A stretch of DNA of 45,350 nt from Pseudomonas kairouanensis (GCF_004682055.1 NZ_QUZU01000048.1:1-45350); one strand, 5' to 3'; numbered from the stretch's first letter, positions 8,133-17,098 are shown. The notes: generated by a model not told the origin, from the letters alone. Translations and numbers: made by a program.

Positions 8133-8903
8133 TTACTGGAGGTTTACGTACAGGCCGCCATCCACCAGCAGCGACGCACCGGTCACGTAACGCGCCATGT
8201 CCGAGGCAAGGAAGACGATGGGCCCGGCGATGTCATCCGGCTCACCCAGGCGACCCAGCGGTGTGCGCGAGGTCATGTAGGCAAGCTTCTCCTCATCGGC
8301 CAAGTCCTCCTTGTTGATATCGGTGGCGATAGTGCCCGGCAGCACCGAGTTGCAGCGAATGCCATACGGCCCCAGCGCAATCGCGCAGGACTGCATCAGC
8401 GAATGCAGCCCGGCCTTGGTCGGCGTGTAGTGGGTTTGCATGCCGCCGCCCACCAGGGCGCTGATGGAGCTGACCGCGATGATCGCGCCGCCACGGCCTT
8501 GGTTCTTCATTTGGTTGGCCGCTGCCTGCACGGCGAAGTAGGCGCCGTTGAGGTTGGTGTTGACGGTTTTGAGGTAGACCTCGCGGGGCATGTCGAGGAA
8601 TGAGTGGAACGGGCAGATCCCGGCGTTGTTGACGAACACGTCGACACTGCCAAAGGCCTTCACCGCACCGGCCACCAGTTTGTCGCCGGTGTCCGGGTCG
8701 GCCGCATCGCCACCGACTTCGACGGCCTGGCCGCCGAACGCCTTGATCTCTTCAATCAACGAATAAGCGGCTTCAGTACCCTGGCCGCTGCCGCTGTGGC
8801 CGATCACCACGCGGGCACCCTGGCGGGCACATTCACGGGCGGCGGCGCGGCCGATGCCACGGGAGGCGCCGGTGATGATCACGGTTTTGTCTGCAAGCAA
8901 CAT
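8133..8903 (-). CDS. SDR-family oxidoreductase, probable L-rhamnose 1-dehydrogenase
   Basis: A 256-residue short-chain dehydrogenase. The NAD(P) glycine motif is TGASRGIG (11-18), NNAG is at 92-95, and the catalytic Tyr-Lys pair is Y159/K163 (HYTPTKAG), with a serine in VSSISA before it. I chose ATG 8903 because GAAGGAG lies 6 nt upstream; an in-frame ATG 15 bp earlier lacks a site. In the aldonate pathway this step oxidises L-rhamnose to L-rhamnono-lactone with NAD(P)+. The assignment to rhamnose rests on the neighbours (RhaT, RhaM, RhmD, lactonase) rather than on specificity residues. The gene lies 28 bp after rhaT and is probably co-transcribed. Confidence 0.82.
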   Translation of the reverse strand: MLLADKTVIITGASRGIGRAAARECARQGARVVIGHSGSGQGTEAAYSLIEEIKAFGGQAVEVGGDAADPDTGDKLVAGAVKAFGSVDVFVNNAGICPFHSFLDMPREVYLKTVNTNLNGAYFAVQAAANQMKNQGRGGAIIAVSSISALVGGGMQTHYTPTKAGLHSLMQSCAIALGPYGIRCNSVLPGTIATDINKEDLADEEKLAYMTSRTPLGRLGEPDDIAGPIVFLASDMARYVTGASLLVDGGLYVNLQ

Positions 8904-8931
8904 AAGGAACTCCTTCAAGAAATAAGCGGCA

Positions 8932-9990
8932 TCAGCCGAGGTAATTGCCGTAGCCGACCATGGCGATTGCGCCCAGGATCACGGCAATGCCCGCCACCAG
9001 CACGCCCTTGTTGGCCGCGCTGGTGCCGTGCCATTCACGGAAATACAGGCCCCAGCAGTTGGAGACGATGATGATGAACGACATGTGCAGCACCCAGGAA
9101 CTGGCGTCGTTTTGCAGGCGGCTTTCGCCCATGCCGTAGAAAAAGAACTGCAAGAACCACAACGTACCGGCGACGGCCACCAGCAGGTAGTTGCCCAGCA
9201 GCGGGGTGCTGCGGTCGACGTAATTGTGGAACGTGCGGTTGCGCCAGTTCAGCCACAGGCACCAGATGCCGTTGGTGGTCAGCCCGCCCCACATGATCAC
9301 CATGAAGGTCACGTTGTTCTGGAACAGGCTGTTGGCGCCATGCTCCACTGCTGCGGCAGCCAGCGGGCGCCCGGCGGAAATGCCGTAGCTGAAACATGCG
9401 CTCAGCACGCCCGAGATCACCGCCACCAGCATGCCCTTGCCCAGGGAGAATTCACTGACACTGGCGAACTTCACCGCCTGGGACACTTCCCGTTCCTTGA
9501 TCAACCCGGCCTTGCCGCACACCGCAATGCCGACCAGCGACACCGCCACGCCCCACAGCACCCAATGCCCGCCCTGGGAGGCCAGCATCGAGGTCAGGGT
9601 GCCTTCGGTCTCGGTGGTGAACAGGTCGCGGTACAGCGCCGGCATCAACGCGCCGAGCGCCGAGGTGAGGCCCATGATCAGCGACATGCCCAGGGACAGG
9701 CCGAGGTAGCGCATGGTCAGGCCAAACGTCAGCCCACCGATGCCCCACAGCACGCCGAACATATAGGTCCATAGCAGGGTGCTGGTGTCGGCATCGCGCA
9801 GGATCTGCACCCAGCCCGGTACCGTCAATTGCGCCGCAATCAGTGGCACGATCAGCCAGGACACCAGTCCGCCGGTGATCCAATAGCTTTCCCAGGCCCA
9901 GCCGCGGACCTTTTTGTAGGGGATGTAGAAACTGCCGGAAGCGAAGCCGCCGATAAAGTGCAGAATCACACCAAGGAGAATGATTTCCAC
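8932..9990 (-). CDS. rhaT: L-rhamnose/proton symporter
   Basis: A 352-residue integral membrane protein with about ten hydrophobic helices. The N-terminus (LLGVILHFIGGFASGSFYIP, then KKVRGWAWESYW) matches the DMT-superfamily RhaT family, whose E. coli member is about 344 residues. Other RhaT-like blocks are GLTFGLTMRYLGLSLGMS and YFREWHGTS near the C-terminus. It imports L-rhamnose with a proton across the inner membrane. Translation starts at GTG 9990, with AAGGATT about 10 nt before it; no better ATG exists. It sits 40 bp after rhaM and 28 bp before the dehydrogenase gene, so uptake and first oxidation are encoded together. Confidence 0.92.
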   Translation of the reverse strand: MEIILLGVILHFIGGFASGSFYIPYKKVRGWAWESYWITGGLVSWLIVPLIAAQLTVPGWVQILRDADTSTLLWTYMFGVLWGIGGLTFGLTMRYLGLSLGMSLIMGLTSALGALMPALYRDLFTTETEGTLTSMLASQGGHWVLWGVAVSLVGIAVCGKAGLIKEREVSQAVKFASVSEFSLGKGMLVAVISGVLSACFSYGISAGRPLAAAAVEHGANSLFQNNVTFMVIMWGGLTTNGIWCLWLNWRNRTFHNYVDRSTPLLGNYLLVAVAGTLWFLQFFFYGMGESRLQNDASSWVLHMSFIIIVSNCWGLYFREWHGTSAANKGVLVAGIAVILGAIAMVGYGNYLG

Positions 9991-10030
9991 GTAGTCGAAT
10001 CCTTTTTATTGTTGTTGTGGGTCAGTTGGT

Positions 10031-10354
10031 TCAGGGGCGCGTCAGTTCGAACATCGGCAGCAGGTCGACACTGATCGGCGAGGCATCGGCATGGCTGGGC
10101 ATGATGTCTTGCATGTAGCTCCACCAGCGTTGCATCAAGGCGGTGCCGGGCAGTTCATCCAGGCCGTGGGCGTCCTCGTGGGTCAGCGTGGCGAACAGGG
10201 CGTTGGCGTCTTCGTCGAGGAAGATGCGGTAATCCACCACGCCAGCATCCAGCAGCGCCTGGGCCAGTTCGGGCCAGATCTCATCGTGGCGGCGCCGGTA
10301 TTCATTGGCCTGGCCGGGGTTGAGGTTCATGCGAAAGGCGCGGGTCTGCATCAT
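10031..10354 (-). CDS. rhaM: L-rhamnose mutarotase
   Basis: A 107-residue protein of the RhaM (YiiL) family, which interconverts alpha and beta anomers of L-rhamnose. The family pattern is visible: RAFRMNLNPGQANEYRRRHD with the active-site histidine (H23 from this start) and the late WWSYMQDIMPS block. Length is normal for the family (about 104). The start codon overlaps the stop of the upstream lactonase gene by 4 bp, so they are translationally coupled. Two adjacent methionines begin the frame; either could be used. Its presence is a strong pointer to rhamnose as the substrate of the locus. Confidence 0.92.
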   Translation of the reverse strand: MMQTRAFRMNLNPGQANEYRRRHDEIWPELAQALLDAGVVDYRIFLDEDANALFATLTHEDAHGLDELPGTALMQRWWSYMQDIMPSHADASPISVDLLPMFELTRP

Positions 10355-11226
10355 TGCGCTCCGTGGGTCGGTGTGTAGATACGCACCGCGTTATGCAGGA
10401 AGAACTTGGCTTGCACCGCTTCGGGCTTGTCGGCCATGCAGCGTTTTACGAGCCCCAGGGTGGTGGCGAAATCCGCCAGGTGATCGCTGTTGGGCCAGTC
10501 GCTGCCGAAGAAGCAGCGGTCTTCACCAAAGGCTTCCCACAACGCGGCGAGGCGGTCGTTGTAGAACGCGGTGTCGGTGATCAAGCCTTGCGGGCCTGTC
10601 TGGGGAATTTCCGCCAGCTTGGCGAACACATTCGGCCGTTCGGCCAGGCGCAGCAGGTCGGCGTGATACACCGCCTCTTCACCTTTTGGCACCTGGGCGT
10701 TGGGCAAGTGATCGACGATGATGCGCAGTTCAGGCACGGCATCGCTTAAGTGCAGCAGCGCCTTGATCAAGCGCGGGTTCGGGTTGGCGCTGTCCAGGCT
10801 GCGGCCGCTCGCGGCGAGTTGGCGCAGGCCGTCGATAAAACCTGGCCGCGTCCGGTCTTCCAATAAGTCGCGGTCCCACAGGTTGCCGTAGCGCAGGCCC
10901 AGGAACAGCGGTTCATCGGCCAGCGTATCGAGGTCGGCGACGAAGCCTTCGTGCAGTGGGTCGAGGTTGCCAACAAAGCCAAGCATGCGTGGCTCATTGC
11001 GCAAGGTCTCCAGCAGCCAGCGGTTGTCGTCACGCCACGGGCTGGCTTCAACCGCAATCGCACCGACCACGTTGTGTTGGCTGGCCAGGGCCCAATAATC
11101 CGTCGGTAAATGCGCGGCATATAACCGGTTGCCCGGCTCGGGCCAAGGGATTCCCTGGGGGCGGCGCGGGTCGAACAGGTGCAGATGGCTGTCGATGATC
11201 GGGCCGCTGTAGGGTGTCAGGGGCAT
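10351..11226 (-). CDS. Amidohydrolase-family lactonase, probable L-rhamnono-lactonase
   Basis: A 291-residue amidohydrolase-superfamily protein (TIM-barrel, cog3618 group). The metal-binding DSHLHLFDP motif is at 12-20, and later barrel motifs VDHL and FGSDWPNS carry further His/Asp ligands. The start at ATG 11226 has AAGGA 8 nt upstream; the longer frame adds 14 residues without similarity. The family includes sugar lactonases that hydrolyse rhamnono- and fucono-lactones, so in this pathway it should open L-rhamnono-1,4-lactone to L-rhamnonate. It follows the aldehyde dehydrogenase gene by 71 bp and overlaps rhaM by 4 bp. Confidence 0.85.
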   Translation of the reverse strand: MPLTPYSGPIIDSHLHLFDPRRPQGIPWPEPGNRLYAAHLPTDYWALASQHNVVGAIAVEASPWRDDNRWLLETLRNEPRMLGFVGNLDPLHEGFVADLDTLADEPLFLGLRYGNLWDRDLLEDRTRPGFIDGLRQLAASGRSLDSANPNPRLIKALLHLSDAVPELRIIVDHLPNAQVPKGEEAVYHADLLRLAERPNVFAKLAEIPQTGPQGLITDTAFYNDRLAALWEAFGEDRCFFGSDWPNSDHLADFATTLGLVKRCMADKPEAVQAKFFLHNAVRIYTPTHGAQ

Positions 11227-11297
11227 GGGGGCAGTCCTTATCACAAGCACATTTGGAAGGGCCCGCACGCTACCGTGCCCGGGCCCGTTTAACCAGA

Positions 11298-12731
11298 TCA
11301 GCTCTGCAGGTACACCACATGGGTGTGGGTGTATTCGTACAAGCCGTGCTTACCATCGGCACCGCCGACCCCGGATTTACGCACGCCGGCATGGAAGCCT
11401 TGCATGGCCTCGAAGTTCTCGCGGTTGACGTAGGTTTCGCCAAAGTCGATCTCGCGCACCGCGTGCATGGCCTTGCCCAAATCGCGGGTGTAGATCGACG
11501 AGGTCAGGCCATAGTCGCAGTCATTGGCCAGGGCGATGGCTTCGTCCAGGTCGTCGACGATCTGGATTGGCAGCACCGGGCCGAAGATCTCTTCGCGCAT
11601 GATCTCCATGTCGGCGCGGCAACCGGCCAATACGGTGGGCTGGAAGTGAAAGCCCGCACCGAGGTCGGCAATCTGCCCGCCGCTCACCAGGGTGGCGCCC
11701 TGGCTCAATGCGGTGCGCACCTTGCGGTTGACGTTGTCCAGGCCCTGGCGGTTGATCAGCGGGCCCATTTCCACATCGGCCTGGGCGATGGGGTCACCGT
11801 AGCGGGTGGCCGACATGGCTGCGCTGATGCGCTCGATAAACTGGTCGGCGACCTTGCGCTCCACGTACACCCGCTCGGCGCAGTTGCACACCTGGCCGGT
11901 GTTGATGATGCGCGAATCGCGGATGGCCTTGACCGCCAGATCCAGGTCGGCATCCGCCAGCACGATGGCCGGCGCCTTGCCGCCCAGTTCCAGGTTGAGC
12001 TTGGTGATGTTCGGCGCCGCAGCGGTCATGATCCGCGACCCTGTGGCCACGCTGCCGGTGAAGCTGATCATGTCCACGCCCTTGTGGGACGTGAGTGCGC
12101 CGCCGACCTGGCCGTCGCCGCAGACCACGTTGAACACGCCGGCGGGCAGGTCGGTTTCGGCCACCAGCTTGGCGAACTCAAAGCAGTTGTTGGGAGTTTC
12201 TTCGCTGGGCTTGATCACGATGGTGTTGCCGGTGAGCAACGCCGGGGCCATTTTGCGTGCGATCAAAAAGAACGGGAAATTCCACGGCAGGATCCCAGCC
12301 ACCACGCCCAGGGGCTTGCGGAACAGGAAGATGTTTTCGTTGGGACGGTCGCTGGTGATGATCTCGCCTTCGATGCGCCGCGCCCACTCGGCCATGTAGT
12401 CGAGGTAGTCGGCGGTGAAGTTCACTTCCACTTCGGCCAGGCCGCTGACCTTGCCTTGTTCCAGGGTGATGGTGCGCGCCAGGTGCGCAACGTTCTCGCG
12501 CAGCTTGGCGGCGATGCGGCGCAGGTGCCCGGCGCGTTCAATGGCGGGTTTGCGCCCCCAGTCTTTTTGCGCATGGCGGGCGGCGGCGAGGGCCTGGTCG
12601 ACATCGGCGGCGGTGGCTGCGGGCACCTTGGACAGCAGCGCGCCAGTGGCCGGGTTGAGCACATCGATGTGGGCTTCGCTTGGCACGAAGCGGCCATTGA
12701 TGAAGTTCTGGTACACGGGAACGGATGACAT
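11298..12731 (-). CDS. aldA: Aldehyde dehydrogenase, AldA-like (L-lactaldehyde dehydrogenase)
   Basis: A 477-residue NAD-dependent aldehyde dehydrogenase. Conserved elements are PWNFP (149-153), FTGSVATG (224-231), the catalytic Glu in LELGGKAPAIV (E248) and the catalytic Cys in NTGQVCNCAERVYVE (C282). The GQVCNCAERVYV block closely resembles E. coli AldA, which oxidises L-lactaldehyde to L-lactate, the last step after the aldolase in this route. I placed the start at ATG 12731, preceded by AAGGAG at 7 nt; the open frame extends 108 codons further upstream only because it shadows the aldolase gene. It lies 10 bp after rhmA. Confidence 0.9.
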   Translation of the reverse strand: MSSVPVYQNFINGRFVPSEAHIDVLNPATGALLSKVPAATAADVDQALAAARHAQKDWGRKPAIERAGHLRRIAAKLRENVAHLARTITLEQGKVSGLAEVEVNFTADYLDYMAEWARRIEGEIITSDRPNENIFLFRKPLGVVAGILPWNFPFFLIARKMAPALLTGNTIVIKPSEETPNNCFEFAKLVAETDLPAGVFNVVCGDGQVGGALTSHKGVDMISFTGSVATGSRIMTAAAPNITKLNLELGGKAPAIVLADADLDLAVKAIRDSRIINTGQVCNCAERVYVERKVADQFIERISAAMSATRYGDPIAQADVEMGPLINRQGLDNVNRKVRTALSQGATLVSGGQIADLGAGFHFQPTVLAGCRADMEIMREEIFGPVLPIQIVDDLDEAIALANDCDYGLTSSIYTRDLGKAMHAVREIDFGETYVNRENFEAMQGFHAGVRKSGVGGADGKHGLYEYTHTHVVYLQS

Positions 12732-12741
12732 GGGCAGCTCC

Positions 12742-13542
12742 TTAATAGGTACGCGACGGGGCTTTGCTTTCGGCAAGCGGGCGGTAACGGGCGAGGGTGG
12801 CCAGGGCGCTCTGGCGCAGCAGGCTGATGTCGATGGCCACCGCGATAAAACGGCAACCCCAGGCCTGGTAGCGGCGGGCGTCCTCTTCGTTGGGCGCGAG
12901 GATGCCGCACACCTTGCCGGCGGCGAGGGTAGCGTCCACGGCGTGCTTGATGCGCTCCTGCACCTCCGGGTGGCCGGGGTTGCCGGCGTGGCCGAGGCCG
13001 ATGGACAGGTCAGCCGGGCCGATAAAGACTGCGTGCACGCCCTCGACGGCGGCAATCGCCTCGACGTTTTCTACACCGAGGCGCGACTCCACTTGCACGA
13101 TCAGGCACAGCTCTTGGTGGGCAGTGTTGAGGTAGTTGTCCACGCCGTCCCAGCGTGTGGCGCGGGTCAGGCCGCCGCCGACACCCCGGATGCCGTGGGG
13201 CGGATAGCGCATAGCGCGTACCAGGGCCTGGGCCTGTTCGGCGGTTTCCACCATCGGGATCATCAGCGTTTGCGCACCGACGTCGAGCAGTTGCTTGATC
13301 AGGCTGGCGTCGCCATTTACCGCACGCACCACGGGCGCGGTGGTATAGGGCGCCACCGTCTGCAGTTGGTTGAGCACGCTGGGCACGGTGTTCGGTGCGT
13401 GCTCGCCGTCGATCAGCATCCAGTCGTAGCCCAGGCTGGCGACGATCTCGGCGGCGTAGCCGGTGGCGAAACCGGCCCAGATGCCGTACTGGGTGGCGTC
13501 CTGAGCCAGGGCGGCCTTGAAGCCATTGCGGGGCATGTTCAT
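12742..13542 (-). CDS. rhmA: 2-keto-3-deoxy-L-rhamnonate aldolase (HpcH/HpaI family)
   Basis: A 266-residue class II aldolase of the HpcH/HpaI fold. The base-bearing loop LIDGEHAPN (43-51, H48), the metal ligand E152 (VQVESR) and D178 (GPADLS) are all present, as is the glycine-rich GIRGVGGG. It cleaves 2-keto-3-deoxy-L-rhamnonate to pyruvate and L-lactaldehyde. The start is ATG 13542, with AAGGGAA 6 nt before it; a second ATG two codons later is possible. It sits 11 bp after rhmD and 10 bp before aldA, which places its reaction partners on both sides. Confidence 0.9.
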   Translation of the reverse strand: MNMPRNGFKAALAQDATQYGIWAGFATGYAAEIVASLGYDWMLIDGEHAPNTVPSVLNQLQTVAPYTTAPVVRAVNGDASLIKQLLDVGAQTLMIPMVETAEQAQALVRAMRYPPHGIRGVGGGLTRATRWDGVDNYLNTAHQELCLIVQVESRLGVENVEAIAAVEGVHAVFIGPADLSIGLGHAGNPGHPEVQERIKHAVDATLAAGKVCGILAPNEEDARRYQAWGCRFIAVAIDISLLRQSALATLARYRPLAESKAPSRTY

Positions 13543-13553
13543 GGCAGGTTCCC

Positions 13554-14738
13554 TTAGCGGTTGTATGGACGGTGCAGTTGGCAATCCGGGTTCAGGTCAA
13601 CGCCGAAGCCCGGCTTGTCCAGCGCCGACAGACGCATACGGCCGTTCACCGGCACCGGCTCGCCAAGCAGTTGCGGGTGGAACATCGGCACCACTTCATC
13701 GGCCTTGGGCGCCATCATCAGGAACTCGGCGAACGGGCTGTTATGGCGGGTGGCAACAAAGTGGTAGCTGTAGACCGACGAGCCGTGAGGCACCACCAGC
13801 GCGTTGTGGGCATCGGCCAGGGCGGAGATTTTCACCAGCTCAGTGAGCCCGCCGCACCAGCCCACGTCCGGCTGGATAATGTCGCAGCAGCCCATCTCCA
13901 GCAGCATGCGGAAACCCCAGCGCGTGGCTTCGTGTTCGCCGGTGGTCACCAACATGCCCTTGGGCACGTTGTTGCGCAGGGCGGCGTAGCCCCAGTAATC
14001 GTCCGGCGAGAGTGCCTCTTCGATCCACTTGAGCCCATGCTCATGGGCGCCGATGGCCAACTTGGTGGCGTAGTTCAAGTCCAGGCTCATCCAGCAGTCG
14101 AGCATCAGCCAGAAGTCCGGGCCGACCCGCTCGCGCATGGTGGCCAGTTCTTCGAGGTTCTTGCGCAGGCCTTCTTCGCCTTCGCTGGGGCCGTGGTGCA
14201 GGGGCATCTTGCCGCCGATAAAGCCCATTTTCTGTGCCAGGTCCGGGCGCGCGCCGGTGGCATAGAACTGCAACTCGTCACGCACGGCGCCGCCGAGCAA
14301 TTGATGCACCGGCTCCTGGCGGATCTTGCCGAGCAGGTCCCACAGCGCCAGGTCCACGCCGGAGATCGTATTGATCACCAGGCCCTTGCGGCCGTAGTAG
14401 AGGGTGGACTGGTACATCTGGTCCCAGATTTTTTCGATATCGGTGACGCGGGCGCCTTCGATAAAGCGCGCCAGGTGTTTCTCGACGATATAGGCCGCCG
14501 GTTCACCGCCGGTGGTCACCGCAAAACCCACGGTGCCGTCGCTGGCTTCGATCTCGACCACCAGGGTGCCAAGTACGTTGATGCCGAAGCTGCGGCGGCT
14601 CTGGCGATACTCCGGGTATTTGCTCATCGGCGTGGAGATATGGTCGTCGATCCAGTGGCCGTCGCCCTGGTCGTGGTAGTCGGCGCCGCCGCCTCGCAGA
14701 ACAAAGGCGCGGACGTGTTTGATGGTGAGGTTGCCCAT
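13554..14738 (-). CDS. rhmD: L-rhamnonate dehydratase (enolase superfamily)
   Basis: A 394-residue mandelate-racemase/enolase-superfamily enzyme. The N-terminal capping domain includes the RhamD-like GDGHWIDDHISTPMSKYPEY. Barrel metal ligands are D214 (LMLDCWMS), E240 (KWIEEAL) and E268 (TTGEHE), and the general acid/base is H318 (VVPHGSS) with D291 (IQPDVGWCGG). It dehydrates L-rhamnonate to 2-keto-3-deoxy-L-rhamnonate. ATG 14738 is preceded by AGGAG at 7 nt. It follows the MFS permease gene by 16 bp, the same rhmT-rhmD-rhmA neighbourhood known from E. coli, although there the regulator is of the IclR type. Confidence 0.94.
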   Translation of the reverse strand: MGNLTIKHVRAFVLRGGGADYHDQGDGHWIDDHISTPMSKYPEYRQSRRSFGINVLGTLVVEIEASDGTVGFAVTTGGEPAAYIVEKHLARFIEGARVTDIEKIWDQMYQSTLYYGRKGLVINTISGVDLALWDLLGKIRQEPVHQLLGGAVRDELQFYATGARPDLAQKMGFIGGKMPLHHGPSEGEEGLRKNLEELATMRERVGPDFWLMLDCWMSLDLNYATKLAIGAHEHGLKWIEEALSPDDYWGYAALRNNVPKGMLVTTGEHEATRWGFRMLLEMGCCDIIQPDVGWCGGLTELVKISALADAHNALVVPHGSSVYSYHFVATRHNSPFAEFLMMAPKADEVVPMFHPQLLGEPVPVNGRMRLSALDKPGFGVDLNPDCQLHRPYNR

Positions 14739-14754
14739 GGTGTGACTCCTGGTT

Positions 14755-16050
14755 TTAAACAGTGGCCGGCGTATTCGACGCAGTGCGGCCGGGTGAATGG
14801 ATGCCCAGTACCAGCAATGCCGCGAGTACCGTGGTGGCGGACAGCAGGTACAGGCCGGCTGCCGGGGAGTGGAAGGCGCCTTCGGCCCAATGCTTGAGCA
14901 CCGGGGCGATAAAACCGCCGAGGGCACCGAACGAATTGATCAATGCAATACCGGCGGCGGCTGCGCTGCCGGCCAGGTAGCTCGACGGAAAGGTCCAGAA
15001 CACCGGCTGCACCGCGATAAAACCCGACGCGGCAAAGCACAGGGCGAGCATGCCCAGCAGCGGGCTGGCGAAGGTCACCGAGCAGGCGATGCCGGCGGCG
15101 GCCATCAGCAGGGTGAGGCAGGCGGTCTGGCGGCGCAGGCCGGTGCGGTCGGAATAGGCCGGGATCCACCAGGCGGCGAACAATGCGCACAGCCAGGGCA
15201 CCGCCGAGACCAGCCCGACCATCAGGCCGACTTTGGTGCCCAGCAGGCCACCGACTTGGGTGGGCAGGTAAAACACCACGCCGTACACGCTGGCCTGGAT
15301 CAACAGGTAGATCAGGCACAGGTACAGCACTGAGGGCTGGCACAGCACCTTGAGCAGGCTGTGGCCGTGGGAGGTTTTGTGTTGGTCTTCCTGGTCCAGC
15401 AGGCTCTGGATTTGCTGGCGCTCATCCGGGCTGAGCCATTTGGCGTCGGCGGGGCGGTTGTCCAGGTAGAAGTAGGCCCAGATGCCCACCGCCGAGGCCA
15501 TCAAGCCCTCGACCGCAAACAGCCATTGCCAGCCATGAATGCCTGCCCAGCCGTCCATTTCCAGCAGCAGGCCAGACAGCGGGCTGCCGAAGATAAACGC
15601 CAGCGGCGCACCAAAGTAGAAGAAGCCCATGGCCTTGCCGCGCACGGCCTGGGGGAACCAGTAGGTGAGGTACAGGATCACGCCGGGGAAAAAGCCAGCT
15701 TCGGCCACCCCCAGCAGGAAGCGCAGGATGTAGAAACTGGTTTCGTTGTGGGCAAACACCATCGCCGCCGAGACCAGGCCCCAACTGACCATGATGCGGC
15801 ACATCCACAGGCGGGCGCCGACACGGTGCAGGATCAGGTTGCTCGGTACTTCCAGCAGCGCGTAGCCGACGAAGAACACCCCGGCGCCGAACGCGAAGGC
15901 GGCATCGCTCAAGCCGGTGTCGGCCTGGAAGGCTTGTTTGGCGAACCCGACATTGGCGCGGTCGAGAAACGCCATGATGTACATCAACAGCAGAAAGGGC
16001 AGCAGCCGCCAGGAAATCTTGGCGAGCAGGGGCGCGGGCAGGGTTTTCAT
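14755..16050 (-). CDS. rhmT: MFS transporter, ACS family, probable L-rhamnonate permease
   Basis: A 431-residue major facilitator with 12 predicted helices. The first helix ends in MAFLDRANVGFAKQ, the signature of the anion:cation symporter family. The MFS A motif after helix 2 is poorly kept. ATG 16050 was chosen because family members begin shortly before the first helix; the upstream 47 codons look like untranslated leader. It is the first gene of the rhamnose operon, facing the divergent lysR. E. coli RhmT, beside rhmD and rhmA, carries rhamnonate, so this protein may bring in the acid while RhaT brings in the free sugar (inference). Confidence 0.82.
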   Translation of the reverse strand: MKTLPAPLLAKISWRLLPFLLLMYIMAFLDRANVGFAKQAFQADTGLSDAAFAFGAGVFFVGYALLEVPSNLILHRVGARLWMCRIMVSWGLVSAAMVFAHNETSFYILRFLLGVAEAGFFPGVILYLTYWFPQAVRGKAMGFFYFGAPLAFIFGSPLSGLLLEMDGWAGIHGWQWLFAVEGLMASAVGIWAYFYLDNRPADAKWLSPDERQQIQSLLDQEDQHKTSHGHSLLKVLCQPSVLYLCLIYLLIQASVYGVVFYLPTQVGGLLGTKVGLMVGLVSAVPWLCALFAAWWIPAYSDRTGLRRQTACLTLLMAAAGIACSVTFASPLLGMLALCFAASGFIAVQPVFWTFPSSYLAGSAAAAGIALINSFGALGGFIAPVLKHWAEGAFHSPAAGLYLLSATTVLAALLVLGIHSPGRTASNTPATV

Positions 16051-16134
16051 AGGGGCAGTCCGGTGTTTTGTTCTTATGGGCCGGACTGTACGGCGGGCGA
16101 GCAATGCGCTACAAATCGAATCTCGCTTACAAGT

Positions 16135-16151
16135 GATACCTTCAGGGTATC
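16135..16151. promoter_or_regulatory. LysR-type operator between rhmT and lysR
   Basis: The perfect inverted repeat GATACC-TTCAG-GGTATC lies in the 118-bp divergent gap, 17 bp before the lysR ATG and 85 bp before rhmT. It contains ATAC-N7-GTAT, the usual recognition pattern of LysR-type regulators. It is well placed for autorepression of lysR and for activation of the catabolic operon. Confidence 0.75.
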
Positions 16152-16168
16152 GATAAAAAGGGTAACCC

Positions 16169-17098
16169 ATGCGTAGTCCCAGCCTGTTCAACCGCCTGCG
16201 CTACAAGCACCTGCATATGCTGGTGGCGCTCAGTTCCAGTCAGAACCTGCATCGCGCCTCCCAGGCCCTGAACATGTCGCAACCGGCCGCGACGCGCATG
16301 CTGCGCGAGATCGAGGACATGTTTGGCTGCGACCTGTTCGAGCGTTTGCCTCGGGGCATGCGGCCCACCGCCCTCGGCCAGGAGCTGATCCGCTTCGCCG
16401 AGTCAGCCTTGAGCGGCCTGGATCGCTGTGCCGAAGACTTGAGCGCCCGCCAGCAAGGCGGCTATGGCTACTTGTCGATCGGCACCATCATGGGCGCCGC
16501 GCCGGACCTGGTGATGGACTCCATCGCCCAGATCAAGACGCTGAACCCGCAATTGCGTATCCGCATCATGGGGGACACCAGTGACCAAGTGATCCAGTTG
16601 CTCGAACAGGGGCGCATCGACCTGGGGATCACCCGACGCAACGCCGCCACCGACAGCGAGCATTACACCTTCGAACCCCTGGGCAATGAACGCATGCTGG
16701 TGGTGGTGCACGCCGGGCACCCGCTGGTACAGCGTGAGCATCTGGAGTTGGCGGAGTTGGTGAGCGACTGGCCGTGGATCCTGCAACCGCAGACCAGCCC
16801 GGCGCGCATCGGCTTCGACCAGGCCTTGCAAGACCTGGCGCTGCCCAGCCCGGCGGACGTGATCGAATGCAATTCGATTTATTCGATGCAGCAACTGATC
16901 CAATTGACCGACGCGGTGATGGTGCTTTCGGAAAGTGCCCTGCGCGACTACCTGAAAATGGGCCTGGTGGTGGCCTTGCCCGTGGCCCTGGACGTGCGCC
17001 TGGCGCCCTTTGGCCTCTTGCTGCGCAAGGGCGAAGGTGTAAGCCGGGAACTGGGGTTGTTTATCGACCTGCTGCGGCAGAAAGCGGCGATGTTGTAG
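16169..17098 (+). CDS. LysR-family regulator of the rhamnose locus
   Basis: A 309-residue LysR-type regulator. The winged helix-turn-helix spans about residues 10-68 (HMLVALSSSQNLHRASQALN, then SQPAATRMLREIE). The remainder is a periplasmic-binding-protein-like effector domain (IRIMGDTSDQVIQLLEQGRI, LGITRR). The HLHMLVALSSS start resembles the GbpR subgroup, which controls sugar uptake and catabolism. It is divergent from the rhmT-led operon with an ATACC-N5-GGTAT dyad between, so it most likely activates that operon in response to rhamnose or a pathway intermediate. This is a different regulator type from the AraC or IclR regulators of enteric rhamnose genes. Confidence 0.86.
   Translation: MRSPSLFNRLRYKHLHMLVALSSSQNLHRASQALNMSQPAATRMLREIEDMFGCDLFERLPRGMRPTALGQELIRFAESALSGLDRCAEDLSARQQGGYGYLSIGTIMGAAPDLVMDSIAQIKTLNPQLRIRIMGDTSDQVIQLLEQGRIDLGITRRNAATDSEHYTFEPLGNERMLVVVHAGHPLVQREHLELAELVSDWPWILQPQTSPARIGFDQALQDLALPSPADVIECNSIYSMQQLIQLTDAVMVLSESALRDYLKMGLVVALPVALDVRLAPFGLLLRKGEGVSRELGLFIDLLRQKAAML

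Noticed and set aside
11214..12728. A 504-codon plus-strand frame over aldA
   Set aside because: It lies opposite a clear aldehyde dehydrogenase with all catalytic motifs; the composition is that of a shadow.
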